A DNA stretch of 64,000 nt from CADCWK01 sp965218235. Its GTDB lineage: Bacteria > Chloroflexota > Chloroflexia > Thermomicrobiales > UBA6265. Of this stretch, positions 1 through 9,100 are shown piece after piece (position 1 is the stretch's first letter; every line of letters begins with the position of its first letter). The DNA lies in NCBI GenBank assembly GCA_965218235.1, contig OZ244595.1:1116001-1180000 (forward strand), written 5' to 3'. Made by a program: the position numbers and the translations under genes. Under the pieces are notes generated by a model, which made no database searches, was not told where the DNA came from, and was given only the letters and a program-made list of their open reading frames with translations.

Positions 1-668
1 CCGGCTCGCCGTGGCGCTATCTGCCCGGCGATCTGCCGCCGTGGGCAGCGGTCCACCAGCAGACGCTGCGCTGGATCGCCGCCGGCTGCTTCGAGGAGAT
101 GGTCCACGACCTGCGGGCGCTGCTGCGCGAAGCGAGCGGCCGCGATCCCGATCCCACCGCGGTGATCCTGGACGCGCGGACCCTGCGCGGCACCCCGGAG
201 AGCGGGCACCGGGCCGGCTACGACGGGCACAAGAAGACCCGCGGCAGCAAGCTCCACGCGGCGGTCGACACGCTGGGGCACCTGCTGGCGCTGCGCGTGA
301 CGCCGGCCAACGATCAGGAGCGGGCGCAGGTGGGCGAGCTGGCGGACGCGGTGCAGGCGGCGACCGGCAACACCGTGGAACTGGCCTGGGTCGATCAGGG
401 CTACACGGGGGAGGAGCCGGCTGACGAGGCGGAGGCACGCGGGATCGAGCTGGTCGTGGTCCGGCTGCCGGGAGCAAAGAAGGGCTTCGTCTTGCTGCCG
501 CGGCGCTGGGTGGTGGAGCGCTCGTTCGCCTGGGCGACGCGCTTCCGGCGGCTGGCCAAGGACTATGAGCGCCTGCCCACGACCGTGGCCGGCTTGCATT
601 TCGTCGCCTTTGCCTGCCTCATGCTTCACAAACTCTCGCTCCTGCCACTCGGAAGTCCATGACACGCT
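1..668 (+). mobile_element. IS5-family insertion sequence, left part outside window
   Basis: Right part of an IS5-type element. The right terminal repeat (CACGCT ending at 668, preceded by AGTCCATGA) and the visible transposase match the complete copy at 38442-39302, with identical protein over the shared length. The element is followed by CTAG at 669-672, the same 4-base sequence that flanks the complete copy on both sides, so CTAG is the likely target duplication. It sits exactly at the stop codon of the DUF5519 gene. Confidence 0.9.
3..662 (+). CDS. IS5-family transposase, C-terminal part
   Basis: DDE transposase that cuts and joins the ends of its IS5 element. The reading frame is open from the window edge, so the N-terminus is missing. 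The visible part starts in GSPWRYLPGDLPPW and ends at TGA 660-662 within the terminal repeat. The DAR/DQGY aspartate blocks and the RRWVVERSFAW motif carrying the catalytic Glu are present. The protein is identical to the 271-residue transposase at 38448-39263, so this copy is recent and probably functional. Confidence 0.93.
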   Translation, partial: GSPWRYLPGDLPPWAAVHQQTLRWIAAGCFEEMVHDLRALLREASGRDPDPTAVILDARTLRGTPESGHRAGYDGHKKTRGSKLHAAVDTLGHLLALRVTPANDQERAQVGELADAVQAATGNTVELAWVDQGYTGEEPADEAEARGIELVVVRLPGAKKGFVLLPRRWVVERSFAWATRFRRLAKDYERLPTTVAGLHFVAFACLMLHKLSLLPLGSP

Positions 669-956
669 CTAGTTCTCGCGGAGCAGCGCTATTCCGTCTT
701 CCGCGTCTCCGTCGTTCGCGAGTGACTTGCTCACCCAGTTGGCGTACCACGCCTTCGCCCGACCGGCGTTCAGCACCGCTGAGCGTCGGTCGTCGGGGAG
801 AGGAAGGTCGAGCGTGCCGCGGTCCGGATGAACATGCCCAAGTTCGCGGCCTTCGAACACGAATGCCGTGGCGCCTCGCGGGGTGGTTCGGGTGCTGACG
901 CCGGGCCACAGAACGACCACGCTGAGGACCGAGACGGCAGGTGAGACAGGATTCAT
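669..956 (-). CDS. DUF5519 (luciferase-like domain) protein
   Basis: A 95-residue protein. The stretch GATAFVFEGRELGHVHPDRG followed by LDLPLPDDRR and the tail WVSKSLANDGDAEDGIALL is the pattern of the DUF5519 family, often annotated as luciferase domain; its biochemical role is unknown. The first 20 residues are hydrophobic and could be a signal or membrane segment. The ATG at 956 overlaps the end of the SnoaL-like gene by four bases, so the two are cotranscribed. Its TAG stop lies inside the CTAG target of the neighbouring IS5, which left the gene intact. Confidence 0.7.
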   Translation of the reverse strand: MNPVSPAVSVLSVVVLWPGVSTRTTPRGATAFVFEGRELGHVHPDRGTLDLPLPDDRRSAVLNAGRAKAWYANWVSKSLANDGDAEDGIALLREN

Positions 957-1555
957 GGCTGACTCCTTCCGGGTGAGGCTGGTGAGAACGAGGGCCGCTG
1001 ATTCTGACAGGAGCCCCGGTCGCCGCGTGTCTCGTTGGGATCCAGCGGCTGGTTCGTGGCTGTCGGACCTCGCGAGCCAGCCGATGGGTCTCGCGGCCAG
1101 GCCAGCCCGATCTGCCGAGCCTGGAGGGCGGCGTCCCAGAAGGCGGCGATTTCGGTGACCTGGTCGCCGTCCCACTTGACGGTCTGGACGAATTCGGCGT
1201 CAAACGCCCCTCCGGTCGGGGCGATCACCGTGCCGTCAGGCAGGCTCATCTCCCCTGTGAAGGTCCCGGTGACGCGGGTGATCACCGTGATCCAGTCTCC
1301 GCTTCCGAACTGGATGGGGTAGGGGTCGTTCTCGACGTGAACGTCGGGGAAGATGCGGAAGAACTGCGTCATCGCCGCCGCGTGCGCCGCCCGTCCGTAG
1401 AGCGGCTCAGCGTTTCCAGTGACGTGCGCGATCATGTCCGGATGGTGTACTGCGTTCATGGCTTCGATGTCACGGGCGTTGAAGGCGTCGTCGCCCTGCT
1501 TCATCAGCGCGAGCAGGTGCGTTGTTCGGTCGGTGATGTCTGAAGGGGTCGTCAT
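953..1555 (-). CDS. SnoaL-like / ester cyclase family protein
   Basis: A 200-residue protein of the NTF2-like SnoaL superfamily, whose members include polyketide cyclases and many uncharacterised enzymes. Seen: an N-terminal helix followed by DAFNARDIEAMNAVHHPDMI, central FFRIFPDVHVENDPY, TRVTGTFTGEM and C-terminal VTEIAAFWDAALQARQIGLA, the usual family order. The family normally ends near here (about 140 residues). The last 45 residues are Pro/Arg/Ser-rich and may be a read-on caused by loss of the normal stop. ATG at 1555 has GAAGGA upstream. Divergent from a TetR gene, which probably controls it. Confidence 0.8.
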   Translation of the reverse strand: MTTPSDITDRTTHLLALMKQGDDAFNARDIEAMNAVHHPDMIAHVTGNAEPLYGRAAHAAAMTQFFRIFPDVHVENDPYPIQFGSGDWITVITRVTGTFTGEMSLPDGTVIAPTGGAFDAEFVQTVKWDGDQVTEIAAFWDAALQARQIGLAWPRDPSAGSRGPTATNQPLDPNETRGDRGSCQNQRPSFSPASPGRSQP

Positions 1556-1604
1556 TCGGGATCCTTCTCATGCTCGGTGGGTATCGTCATGCTCAGCTGA
1601 AAAT

Positions 1605-1620
1605 TTGTAGTTGAGTACAA
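1605..1620. promoter_or_regulatory. Candidate TetR operator 1
   Basis: A 16-base inverted repeat with arms TTGTA and TACAA, about 50 bases upstream of the SnoaL-like start. A related sequence lies at 1785-1802 in front of the TetR gene; both share TGTAG, then TTGAGT, then a CA. Two copies in one divergent intergenic region fit a TetR repressor controlling both directions. This is inference from pattern and position. Confidence 0.5.
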
Positions 1621-1784
1621 TAATAGTGTAGCACACAGGTAGGCCCAAGGAGATCCGACCCTGGCGACGCAACTGGATCAGGCGGCTGGAAACACGTTGA
1701 CGTCCTAAACTGGTGAGTGACGTGCCGAGCGCACCCGTCGAGAAGAGCGACGAGTTCGGTCATCCAGCTTGGATCTGAATCCAA

Positions 1785-1802
1785 CTGTAGAGTTGAGTGC
1801 AG
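1785..1802. promoter_or_regulatory. Candidate TetR operator 2
   Basis: An 18-base imperfect inverted repeat (CTGTA and TGCAG arms around AGTTGAG), 28 bases before the TetR ATG. It shares its core with the repeat at 1605-1620 and so would give autoregulation. Confidence 0.5.
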
Positions 1803-1830
1803 CCTCGGGAGTTCCGAGTAGAATCGTGTC

Positions 1831-2502
1831 ATGCCCAACCCCGGACTCCGCGAGCGCAAGAAGGCCCGCACTCGCCGACACATCGCCGATACCGCAGCCC
1901 GGCTGTTCGCCGAACGCGGCTATGAACGGGTCGCCGTCAGTGACGTCGCGCGCGAGGCCGAGGTCGCCGAGCAGACGGTCTACAACTACTTCCAGACCAA
2001 GGAGCAACTGGTCACCGACCGCGACCGGCAGATTCAGGATCGGCTGTGCGACCTGATCCGGGCACGGCCACCGGCCATGACGCCCGCAGCGGCCATCCGC
2101 GATTTCGTCCTTGAGTCCGTCGCCGGGATTCGCCGTATCCCACCGGAAATCTGGCGTGGCGAACTCGGTTACCTGGCGGCTATCAGTCCGACCGTCCATC
2201 GACTGGTGCTGGAGTTGAACGATCGTCAGGCCGTAGCTCTTTGTCGCACGATCAATGACACGTCGACCGTTTCGCCGGAGGTCGCCAGGCTTCAGGGGAT
2301 TGCGCTGGCGGGGGTCTTTCACATCATCATTACCGAGGCAGGTCGCCGCACTCGCGAGGGACATGATCAGGCCACAATTGCCGACGAGTTGTGCGTGGTC
2401 GCGACCAGCATCCTTGATGAGCTCGACCGCTGGTTCACCGTCTCCAGTCGGACGTCATGGCTACAATCCGGTAGCCAGGACGTGTGTCGTCCCGGACATT
2501 GA
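1831..2502 (+). CDS. TetR/AcrR family transcriptional regulator
   Basis: A 223-residue one-component repressor. Residues about 8-55 hold the TetR helix-turn-helix (TAARLFAERGYERVAVSDVA followed by AEQTVYNYFQTKEQLV), and the rest is an all-alpha ligand-binding and dimerisation domain. It is divergent from the SnoaL/DUF5519 pair with two matching inverted repeats between them, so it very likely controls that pair and itself. The last 20 residues look less conserved, but the length is normal for the family. The ligand is unknown. Confidence 0.92.
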   Translation: MPNPGLRERKKARTRRHIADTAARLFAERGYERVAVSDVAREAEVAEQTVYNYFQTKEQLVTDRDRQIQDRLCDLIRARPPAMTPAAAIRDFVLESVAGIRRIPPEIWRGELGYLAAISPTVHRLVLELNDRQAVALCRTINDTSTVSPEVARLQGIALAGVFHIIITEAGRRTREGHDQATIADELCVVATSILDELDRWFTVSSRTSWLQSGSQDVCRPGH

Positions 2503-2807
2503 TGCACTTCGGCGGCACATTGATAGAATCTCCGTCTGACTGGAAGTTGGGGTATCAACGTATTGACGGTCGCGGCTTGACGCGTCAGACCGGAGCAAGA
2601 CGTCGTTCCGGTCGCCTGGCCCTCAATTTCACCCGCAACCAGATGGAGCGCCGATAACGTCACCGCGGACAGGTGTCTGCGCTACTCTCCGGCAATCGCC
2701 CCGCTCGTCGACCCGATTCCTGAGCCAGTTGGTCTGGACTGGTTCCCGAAGTGGAGAGCTGCTTCGGATCCAATCGAACCGAATCAGGTTCATGCGTGCG
2801 AAGAAAG
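2503..2807. other. Intergenic stretch without recognisable gene
   Basis: About 300 bases between the TetR gene and the hairpin at 2808. Both strands lack a convincing reading frame, RNA gene or repeat. Confidence 0.5.
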
Positions 2808-2840
2808 GCGAGCGCCAGGTCGAATGGACCTGGCGCTCGC
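2808..2840. terminator. Perfect 14-bp GC hairpin, terminator-like
   Basis: Perfect inverted repeat, arms 2808-2821 and 2827-2840, with a five-base loop GAATG. An A-rich run lies just before it and there is no T run after it. This is the same form as the hairpins at 12642, 15100 and 26155. The first ATG of the following HTH frame (2824) lies in the loop, which argues against that ATG as the real start unless the hairpin hides it on purpose. Confidence 0.6.
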
Positions 2841-3381
2841 TGTCCATCTGGTACACACAGTAGACCGACACTCGAATAAGTCTACCCTGGAGCCCTCGAG
2901 CCCTCAAGAGTTGATGCAGCTGGCCCAGCAGATCCGGACCAGTAATCCGCAACCCTTACCGATCGAGCCCGCTCGAGCCCCGACGAAGAGTCTCCGGCGA
3001 CGGTTCTCTCCCCAAGAGATCGAAGATCTTGTAGCTCGATACAACGCTGGAGCGGCCATTCGGGCGTTGAGTTTAGAGTACGGTGTTTCGAGGAGTGGGC
3101 TTCGGCAGCTCCTCCAAGCTGAGGGTGTGACGTTGCGGGTACAAGGGATCATGCCGGAAGATGCCGAAAAAGCGGTGCGACTTTACGAAACCGGGCTTAC
3201 GATCAGGCAGGTCGTGGACCTGGTTGGCTACTCGTATGGCACGATCCGGTCAGCGCTCCATGAGAACGGTGTCGCCATGCGAGCAGGCCGTGGCGGCATG
3301 GGCCACGCGCTGGAACACGGCCGACACCCGCACCAAGCTGCGCCGCCTCTACCCGACATAGGACGGTTGACAGACCACTAA
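2824..3381 (+). CDS. HTH protein resembling the DNA-binding part of site-specific recombinases
   Basis: A protein of up to 185 residues with two helix-turn-helix units in tandem: FSPQEIEDLVARYNAGAAIR with LSLEYGVSRSGLRQLL, and AEKAVRLYETGLTIRQVVDL with VGYSYGTIRSALHENGVAMR. The spacing resembles the Hin/resolvase C-terminal DNA-binding region, but no serine-recombinase catalytic domain is present, so it is a stand-alone binding protein or regulator. The start is uncertain. ATG 2824 sits in a hairpin loop, and ATG 2914 (weak AGAG before it) keeps both HTH units. The IS630 insertion lies in its stop codon, whose TA is the duplicated target; the sequence stays a stop (TAA instead of TAG). Confidence 0.7.
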   Translation: MDLALAVHLVHTVDRHSNKSTLEPSSPQELMQLAQQIRTSNPQPLPIEPARAPTKSLRRRFSPQEIEDLVARYNAGAAIRALSLEYGVSRSGLRQLLQAEGVTLRVQGIMPEDAEKAVRLYETGLTIRQVVDLVGYSYGTIRSALHENGVAMRAGRGGMGHALEHGRHPHQAAPPLPDIGRLTDH

Positions 3382-4503
3382 GTACATTCACAGAATTTCT
3401 GCGGGATGTGGCTGTACGCCAATGATCGAGCGCATCTGTTTGGGTACGTGATTGTACCGGTCAAAGAAGGCGGTTGCGGCGGCGATGAGCGCCTTGACGG
3501 TCGGGAAGAGTTCGCAGTGGGTGACTTCCCGCCGGAAGTGCCGCCAGAGCATCTCGATCGGATTGAGCCATGGGCTGTAGCTTGGAAGATAGAGCAGGAC
3601 GAGACGGCCCGCCGCACCACGCACCACCGCCTCGATCTCATCGCCTTCGTGGGTGGAGGCGTTGTCCCATGCCACATAGATGGTTCCGGCGGGATGCTTC
3701 TCCACCAACGCCTCAAGGAGTTCGGCGATTTCGCGCCGTCGTTTATGCCGGCGGATGAGGACGACGGTCTGGCCGGCATGGTAATCCACCGCCCCAATGC
3801 CGTACCGTTTCTGTGGCTGGCCAGGCGTTGAAATCATCACCTGCTGGCCTTTGGGACTCCACATGGCCGTGAGCGTTGGTAGCCAACTCAGGTTGAACTC
3901 GTCGGCATAGTAGAAGTGATCATCGGGGGCGAGGTGGTCACGCATGGCTTCAATCGTCTTTTTTTGAGCGCGTACGCCGGGTCGGGGCTGGTGATCGTGT
4001 GCTGCGGCCGGCTCAGCACGATGCCGACGGCTTTCAGATGCAGGCGCACGGTCTCGTCGGCAACCCGGATCCCGGTTTGCTCCGCCAGGTAGTCGGCAAG
4101 TCGCTGCAAGGTCCACAGTGAGAACGGCAGATCCAGGCTCCGGGGCCGGCGCCGCACGGCGGCAAGCAACTGGTCGACATAGGCCGCGGTGACCTTGCTG
4201 GGCGCTCCGGGATGGGGCTGGTCGCGCAGCCCTTCGATCCCCTCACTCAGGTAGCGTTTGAGCCAGCGTCGCACCGTGTCCTCGCTCATGCGCACGATGC
4301 CGGCAATGGCCGCCGCCGTTAGGTGCTGCTCCCCGGCCAACAACACCATCTGGACCCGGGTCCGCAGGCGGACATCGCGGCAGGTTCGGTACACCTCGTC
4401 CAAGGCGTCAAGCTGCGTCGAGGTGAGTTCGGGAATGCGTACGGGCTGCATCGCCGCCTCCTTTTTCTCAGCATACACCCCGCAACTTCTCTTTGGTTGT
4501 ACT
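3381..4503 (-). mobile_element. IS630-family insertion sequence, copy 1
   Basis: A 1123-base element bounded by TA on both sides (3379-3380 and 4504-4505), the family's target duplication. The ends begin AGTACA and form an imperfect inverted repeat (AGTACATTCACAGAATTTCT against AGTACAACCAAAGAGAAGTT). The same element, with identical translations in every frame, lies in opposite orientation at 59025-60147. Confidence 0.95.
3388..4451 (-). CDS. IS630-family transposase made by -1 frameshifting, copy 1
   Basis: Tc1/mariner-like DDE transposase of about 354 residues, encoded in two overlapping frames. The first frame has the helix-turn-helix DNA-binding region (MSEDTVRRWLKRYLSEGIEG). The second has the catalytic DDE part (YYADEFNLSWL, VAWDNASTHEGDE, YSPWLNPIEMLW). 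The frames join at a run of seven A (ALKK to KKTIEAMRD), where a -1 slip gives a continuous protein. Both copies in this window keep the same arrangement, which points to programmed slippage. ATG 4451 is chosen over ATG 4478 because AAGGAGG lies five bases before it. Confidence 0.9.
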
Positions 4504-4760
4504 TAGATCGTCTGCGAGAACGAAACGGCCCTGCGGCAGTCTACAGTGTCAACAGCAAGGACTATCCTTCCATCCGTAGGCCTGCCGAGCTGATCTCGAC
4601 TATTGACGATGGGGCTGGCGCCAGGACCACTTCGGGTTTCCAGGCGGCCGACCGATTACTTGGGTGTGAGGCGATCTCTACCTCATAGCCTGGGACATGC
4701 TAGGGCGGGATGCATTCTGATGGACAGGCTCGACACGGGCGAGGAGTGAGACCGAAGAGC

Positions 4761-5540
4761 ATGACGGAGCAATCGGCTCGGCCACCGACCACCCCAAAGC
4801 GGCAACTCAAGCAGTACAAGCGCCGCCCCGACGTCGATCTCCAGATCGACGAAGCGCTCACCCTCGATCCCGCCGACCTGCGTCGGCGCGTCAATATCGT
4901 CTCCCCGACCGAGGAGGGATATTTCAAGGCTGAAACGATCGTCTACTTGCTACGCGAAGCTCACGCTGTGGGCGATCAGGAGCGCGTGGGCTGGCTTTGG
5001 ACCTCACTCGTCAGCCGCTCCAAGGGTTACGTCAGAGGGTGGCTGGGTGGCTTGTCTCGCGAGCTGCAGGGGGAAGCCGTCGACGCTGTCTGGGATCGAC
5101 TCATCGGGAAACTGCTGGCGCCTGATCACAGCGGGGACTACTACGAGGTTTCCTACTGGGACGCGCTGGAGAAGCGGTCCGTCGACGTCTTCCGGAGCTT
5201 CACGGCGAAGACGAGTGCTTATCAAGAGACAAGTGTATCCGCCGTCCAGCTCCGCGCCGCGGACGACGCGGCTGAGCTAGATCCGGTCGATTTGGACCGT
5301 TCCTGGCAGCCCGAGTTTGCCACCCTCAACCAGGATGGGAGTCAGAGGATTCTCGCCCTCATCCCCGAGCAGTACCGAGAGGCCTTCTACCTCTACGCCG
5401 TCGAGGGCTGGCCACTCTCGAGCTCAGATCCCCACCGACCGTCACTTTGCAAGAAGTTCAACAGAACACCGGAAACGATACGGACGTGGCTGAGGCGGGC
5501 CCGCGCCGCTGCCAAGGAAGGGCTTGGAGAGCAACCATGA
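4761..5540 (+). CDS. Sigma-70-like (ECF-type) transcription factor homologue
   Basis: A 259-residue protein. The middle (VSRSKGYVRGWLGGLSRELQ, then AVDAVWDRLI) resembles sigma region 2. The end has a region-4-like helix-turn-helix (ILALIPEQYREAFYLYAVEG, then KKFNRTPETIRTWLRRARAA). The region between the two is long and unconserved, so this is a divergent sigma-like factor. ATG 4761 is the likely start; in-frame GTG 4746 is an alternative. It overlaps the next gene by ATGA and heads a run of plus-strand genes reaching the E1 gene, so it may drive the system's expression. The function is inferred from the fold pattern. Confidence 0.65.
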   Translation: MTEQSARPPTTPKRQLKQYKRRPDVDLQIDEALTLDPADLRRRVNIVSPTEEGYFKAETIVYLLREAHAVGDQERVGWLWTSLVSRSKGYVRGWLGGLSRELQGEAVDAVWDRLIGKLLAPDHSGDYYEVSYWDALEKRSVDVFRSFTAKTSAYQETSVSAVQLRAADDAAELDPVDLDRSWQPEFATLNQDGSQRILALIPEQYREAFYLYAVEGWPLSSSDPHRPSLCKKFNRTPETIRTWLRRARAAAKEGLGEQP

Positions 5541-6184
5541 GCGAGCGACCGCAGGACGAGCGCCTGGAGCGCATCCTCAACGAATTCGTGACGGAGGTGC
5601 CGTCACCGCACGCCTCCCACGTTGGAGCCTGGATGGCTCGCTTCCCCGAGTACGGTGACGAGATCATGGCTTTCGCCGCAAGCTGGGCCATGATGAGGGT
5701 GTCGCCCCGCAGCCCTAACGTGATCACCGAAGAAGAGGTCGAGGCGCGGGGTCTGGCTGCACTCGAACGGTTGCGTTCAGAGTCGGGTGCGTCGAACCAT
5801 GGAGCGGCATCGGGTGGCATCACGTCGTTGATGCCACCCGGCTCCTCGCTCGACGACCTGGCCGAACATGCTGGCCTGAGTGTCCCTCTGTGGCGGCAGA
5901 TCAGCCTGCGCCAGATCGCGAATGTGCCACCCGATGTGATCAAGGACATAGCGGCAGCTATCCAGACGTCGTATCAGGCGGTGGCTGACTTCATTCGACA
6001 GGGACCACCCCTCGCCGCCCCTGGACATTACAGGGCGGCGGAACAACCCCGGGTAAGCGAACCACTCGACTTCTTCGAGGAAGTCCGGCTTGACGACGAC
6101 CTCACAGAGAGCCAGAAAGCCCGCCTCCTCGCGATGGGTTCGAACACCGCAGAGGATGGCCTCACCGGCGGACTGATCCGATGA
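5537..6184 (+). CDS. HTH-type regulator coupled to the sigma-like gene
   Basis: A 215-residue protein starting at ATG 5537 inside the stop of the sigma-like gene. Residues about 108-160 (SSLDDLAEHAGLSVPLWRQI, then VIKDIAAAIQTSYQAVADFI) resemble a Cro/XRE-like helical bundle. The first 60 residues (LERILNEFVTEVP... WMARFPEYGDEIMAFAASWA) look like a domain often found next to ECF-like sigma factors. The gene overlaps the ImmA/IrrE fusion by ATGA. Because ImmA/IrrE proteases usually cleave an XRE-type repressor encoded beside them, this protein is the best candidate substrate. That is inference from context. Confidence 0.6.
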   Translation: MSERPQDERLERILNEFVTEVPSPHASHVGAWMARFPEYGDEIMAFAASWAMMRVSPRSPNVITEEEVEARGLAALERLRSESGASNHGAASGGITSLMPPGSSLDDLAEHAGLSVPLWRQISLRQIANVPPDVIKDIAAAIQTSYQAVADFIRQGPPLAAPGHYRAAEQPRVSEPLDFFEEVRLDDDLTESQKARLLAMGSNTAEDGLTGGLIR

Positions 6185-9100
6185 ATGACTGGAGTGCGGA
6201 GCGACGTGCCGCCAGGTCGCTCCGCACTCGAGCTGGGGCCGAACATCTCTCGCTCGCTTCCGACGTGATCGCGGCCATCGCGATATTGACCAAGGTGAAG
6301 TCGTCGAGCGTCCGCGAGGGGCGTTCCCTTCTGGACGGCGGTCAAGCCAAGCTTGATATCGACGCGAAGCGAATCTGGTACAGCGCCGCGATCGAGCCCT
6401 CGGTACTGCCATTCTTCCTCGCCCACGAGTACGCGCACCTCGAGCTCAATCATGGCGGGTGCCGAGGTAGAGCGGGCGACGTCGACGTCGAGGCCACCGG
6501 CACGGAGATGGACGCCGGCATCGAGCGGGTTCAGGGCTACAGCCCACAGGAGCGACGAGAACGAGCGGCCAATATCTTCGCCCAAGAACTGTTGCTGCCG
6601 ACCCCGCTCCTGCGTCGGTGGTTCCTGGACGACGGGCTGGGCGCTACCGCGATAGCGAACCGCGTCAGGCTCGACGTGGGACTCGTTCGCCGCCAGCTGA
6701 TGGCCGCGCTCCTCGACGTGACCAACGACGCCGCTGTCCAGGAGGATGGTAGCAACGAGGCCGACGACGAGGTCATGGGTGCGGGTAAGGTTGCGCCGAC
6801 GACGGACACCGTCCCGGCCGCTCTGGACGACAGCCAGGCCGCCGCCGCGTACGTCGACCAGGGCCCCTTCCTGCTCGAGGCTGGCCCGGGAACCGGGAAG
6901 ACCCGGACGCTGATCGCACGCATCCTCCACCTCCTCGCACGGGGCGCCCGGCCTGACCAGATCGTGGTGCTGACCTTCAGCAACCGAGCGGCAGCGGAGA
7001 TCCGGGATCGGGTGGCCCTGACCATGCCGGGAGCCGAGGCGGACCTATGGGTCGGCACGTTCCACGCCTTCGGCCTTGAGCTGCTTCGCCAGTATGGTCC
7101 CCGGATCGGTCTGCCCAAGCAGCTGGACATACTCGACCCGTTCCGGGCACTGCAGTTCCTGGAGGAGAACCTGCTGCAGCTCGGGTTGGCCCACTACCAG
7201 CAGCTCTCGCGCCCGTCACAGCCGCTGCGCGACATCGCGAAGGCCATCTCGCGGGCCAAGGACGAGCTCTGCGAACCCGATGACTATCGCGGGCACGCCG
7301 AGAAGATGTTGATCCGGGCCCAGGAGCGGCGGGATGACGAGGCCATCCTCGTGGCGGAGAAGGCGATCAAGGTCGCCCACGTCTACCGCTTCTATCAGGA
7401 TCACCTGGAGCGCAGCGGACTGGTCGACTTCGGTGACCTGATCGTCCGGACGGTGAAGCTCCTACGGGACGACGCCGGGTTGCGGGACGAGGTTCGCGAC
7501 CGGTACCGCTACGTCCTCGTCGACGAATACCAGGACGTCAACCACGCCTCCACCGAGCTGGTCCGGGAACTGGCGGGAGCAGGGGAGGGGCTATGGGTCG
7601 TCGGCGACCCACGTCAGGCCATCTACCGCTTCCGTGGTGCCGACCCGAGCAACGTCTCCCGGTTCACCGAGCACTTCCCGACGGCTAGTCGATCAGCTCT
7701 GCGCTTTCAACTACCGCTCTCGCCCTGTGATCATCGAGGCCGTGTCGGGCCTCGCCGGCGTCATGAAGGCCGCCGACGGGTCAGTGCCTGAGCCCTGGCA
7801 GTCGACGCGGGTCGACACGCGTGGTGAGATAGGCCTCGGTATCGCCGCCACGTTCGAGGACGAGATGGCCGGCATCGTCGCGGCTATCCGGCAGTACCAG
7901 GCGGCCAAGGTGCCGTTCAGGGACCAGGCGGTCCTCTGCCGCACCCATACGATCCTCGGCCGCGTCGCCGGGGCGCTCAAGGCGGCCGGGATACCCACGC
8001 AGTACTTTGGCAACCTGTTCGAGCGGGAAGAGACGCGCGACATGCTGGCGCTCCTCTCGCTGGCGGCCGAGGCCGACGGCGTCAGCCTGATACGCGTGGC
8101 CACCTTGCCCGAATACGCCATCCCGGCCGCCGATGTCGCCCAGCTGCTCGACGCGGCCGGGGACCGCGCGATGGCCTTCCCGCAGGCACTCTCGCTCACG
8201 TCGACCCTGCAGGATCTCTCCGCTGAAGGTCGCGCTGGTTTGGAGCGTCTCGCGGACCATCTGGGAGATGTCCCCTTCACGACCGGCCCCTGGGGGTTCC
8301 TGAGCCGCTACCTCCTAGAGGTGAGCCAGTACCTCGCGTCCCTGGCCCGTGACGCCAGTGTCGAGGGGGCCATCAGCCGGTCAGCCCTACTGGCCTTCCT
8401 CGACGTTGTTCATGGCTATGAGCGGGCCAACCGGACACCGGACCTGCCGGGCAGGGATGTGGCTCAGTTGAAGTCCGGCTTCCTCAAGCATGTGCGCGAC
8501 CTGCAGGTCTACGGCGAGGAGCGACAGTACCGGCAGCCACCCGACCTGCCTGATGGCGTCGACGCGGTCCGCGTGATGACCATGCACGCCAGCAAGGGGC
8601 TGGAGTTTCCGGTCGTGTACCTGCCCTACCTTGGTGGGCAGTACATACCGCAACCCAGGCAGTCCGACGACTGCCCGCCGCCGGACGGGATGGTCGCCAA
8701 CCCGGTGTCGGACAACGACACCGACGAGCTCAATGTGTTCTTCGTCGCCGTGTCGCGGGCGCAGGATGCGCTCTTGCTGTCCCGGGCCGAGCGGTATGGC
8801 GATGCGTCCAGCAACGCGTCAAAGTTCCTTGCACACGTCCAGCCCTGGTTGCCCCGGAAGGCAGACAGCTCGCCGTGGTGGCTTTCGCAGGCCGATCCTC
8901 CCATGCCAAGGTCGGGGACAGGAGCCAACCTCGGACGTGACCTGTTCGGTGACCGGGAGCTGGAGACCTACATCCGGTGCCCCCGACAGTATTACTACGA
9001 TCGCGTATTACGTCTCGAGGGGCGGTTCGGCGGGACGGCATCGCTGCGGTTCCACCGGTCGATCCAGCGCACCCTGCGTTGGGTCGAGGGTGTCCACACT

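Noticed and set aside
2824..2826. ATG 2824 as a firm start of the HTH gene
   Set aside because: It lies in the loop of a perfect 14-pair hairpin and lacks a ribosome site; the frame is kept but the start is left open.
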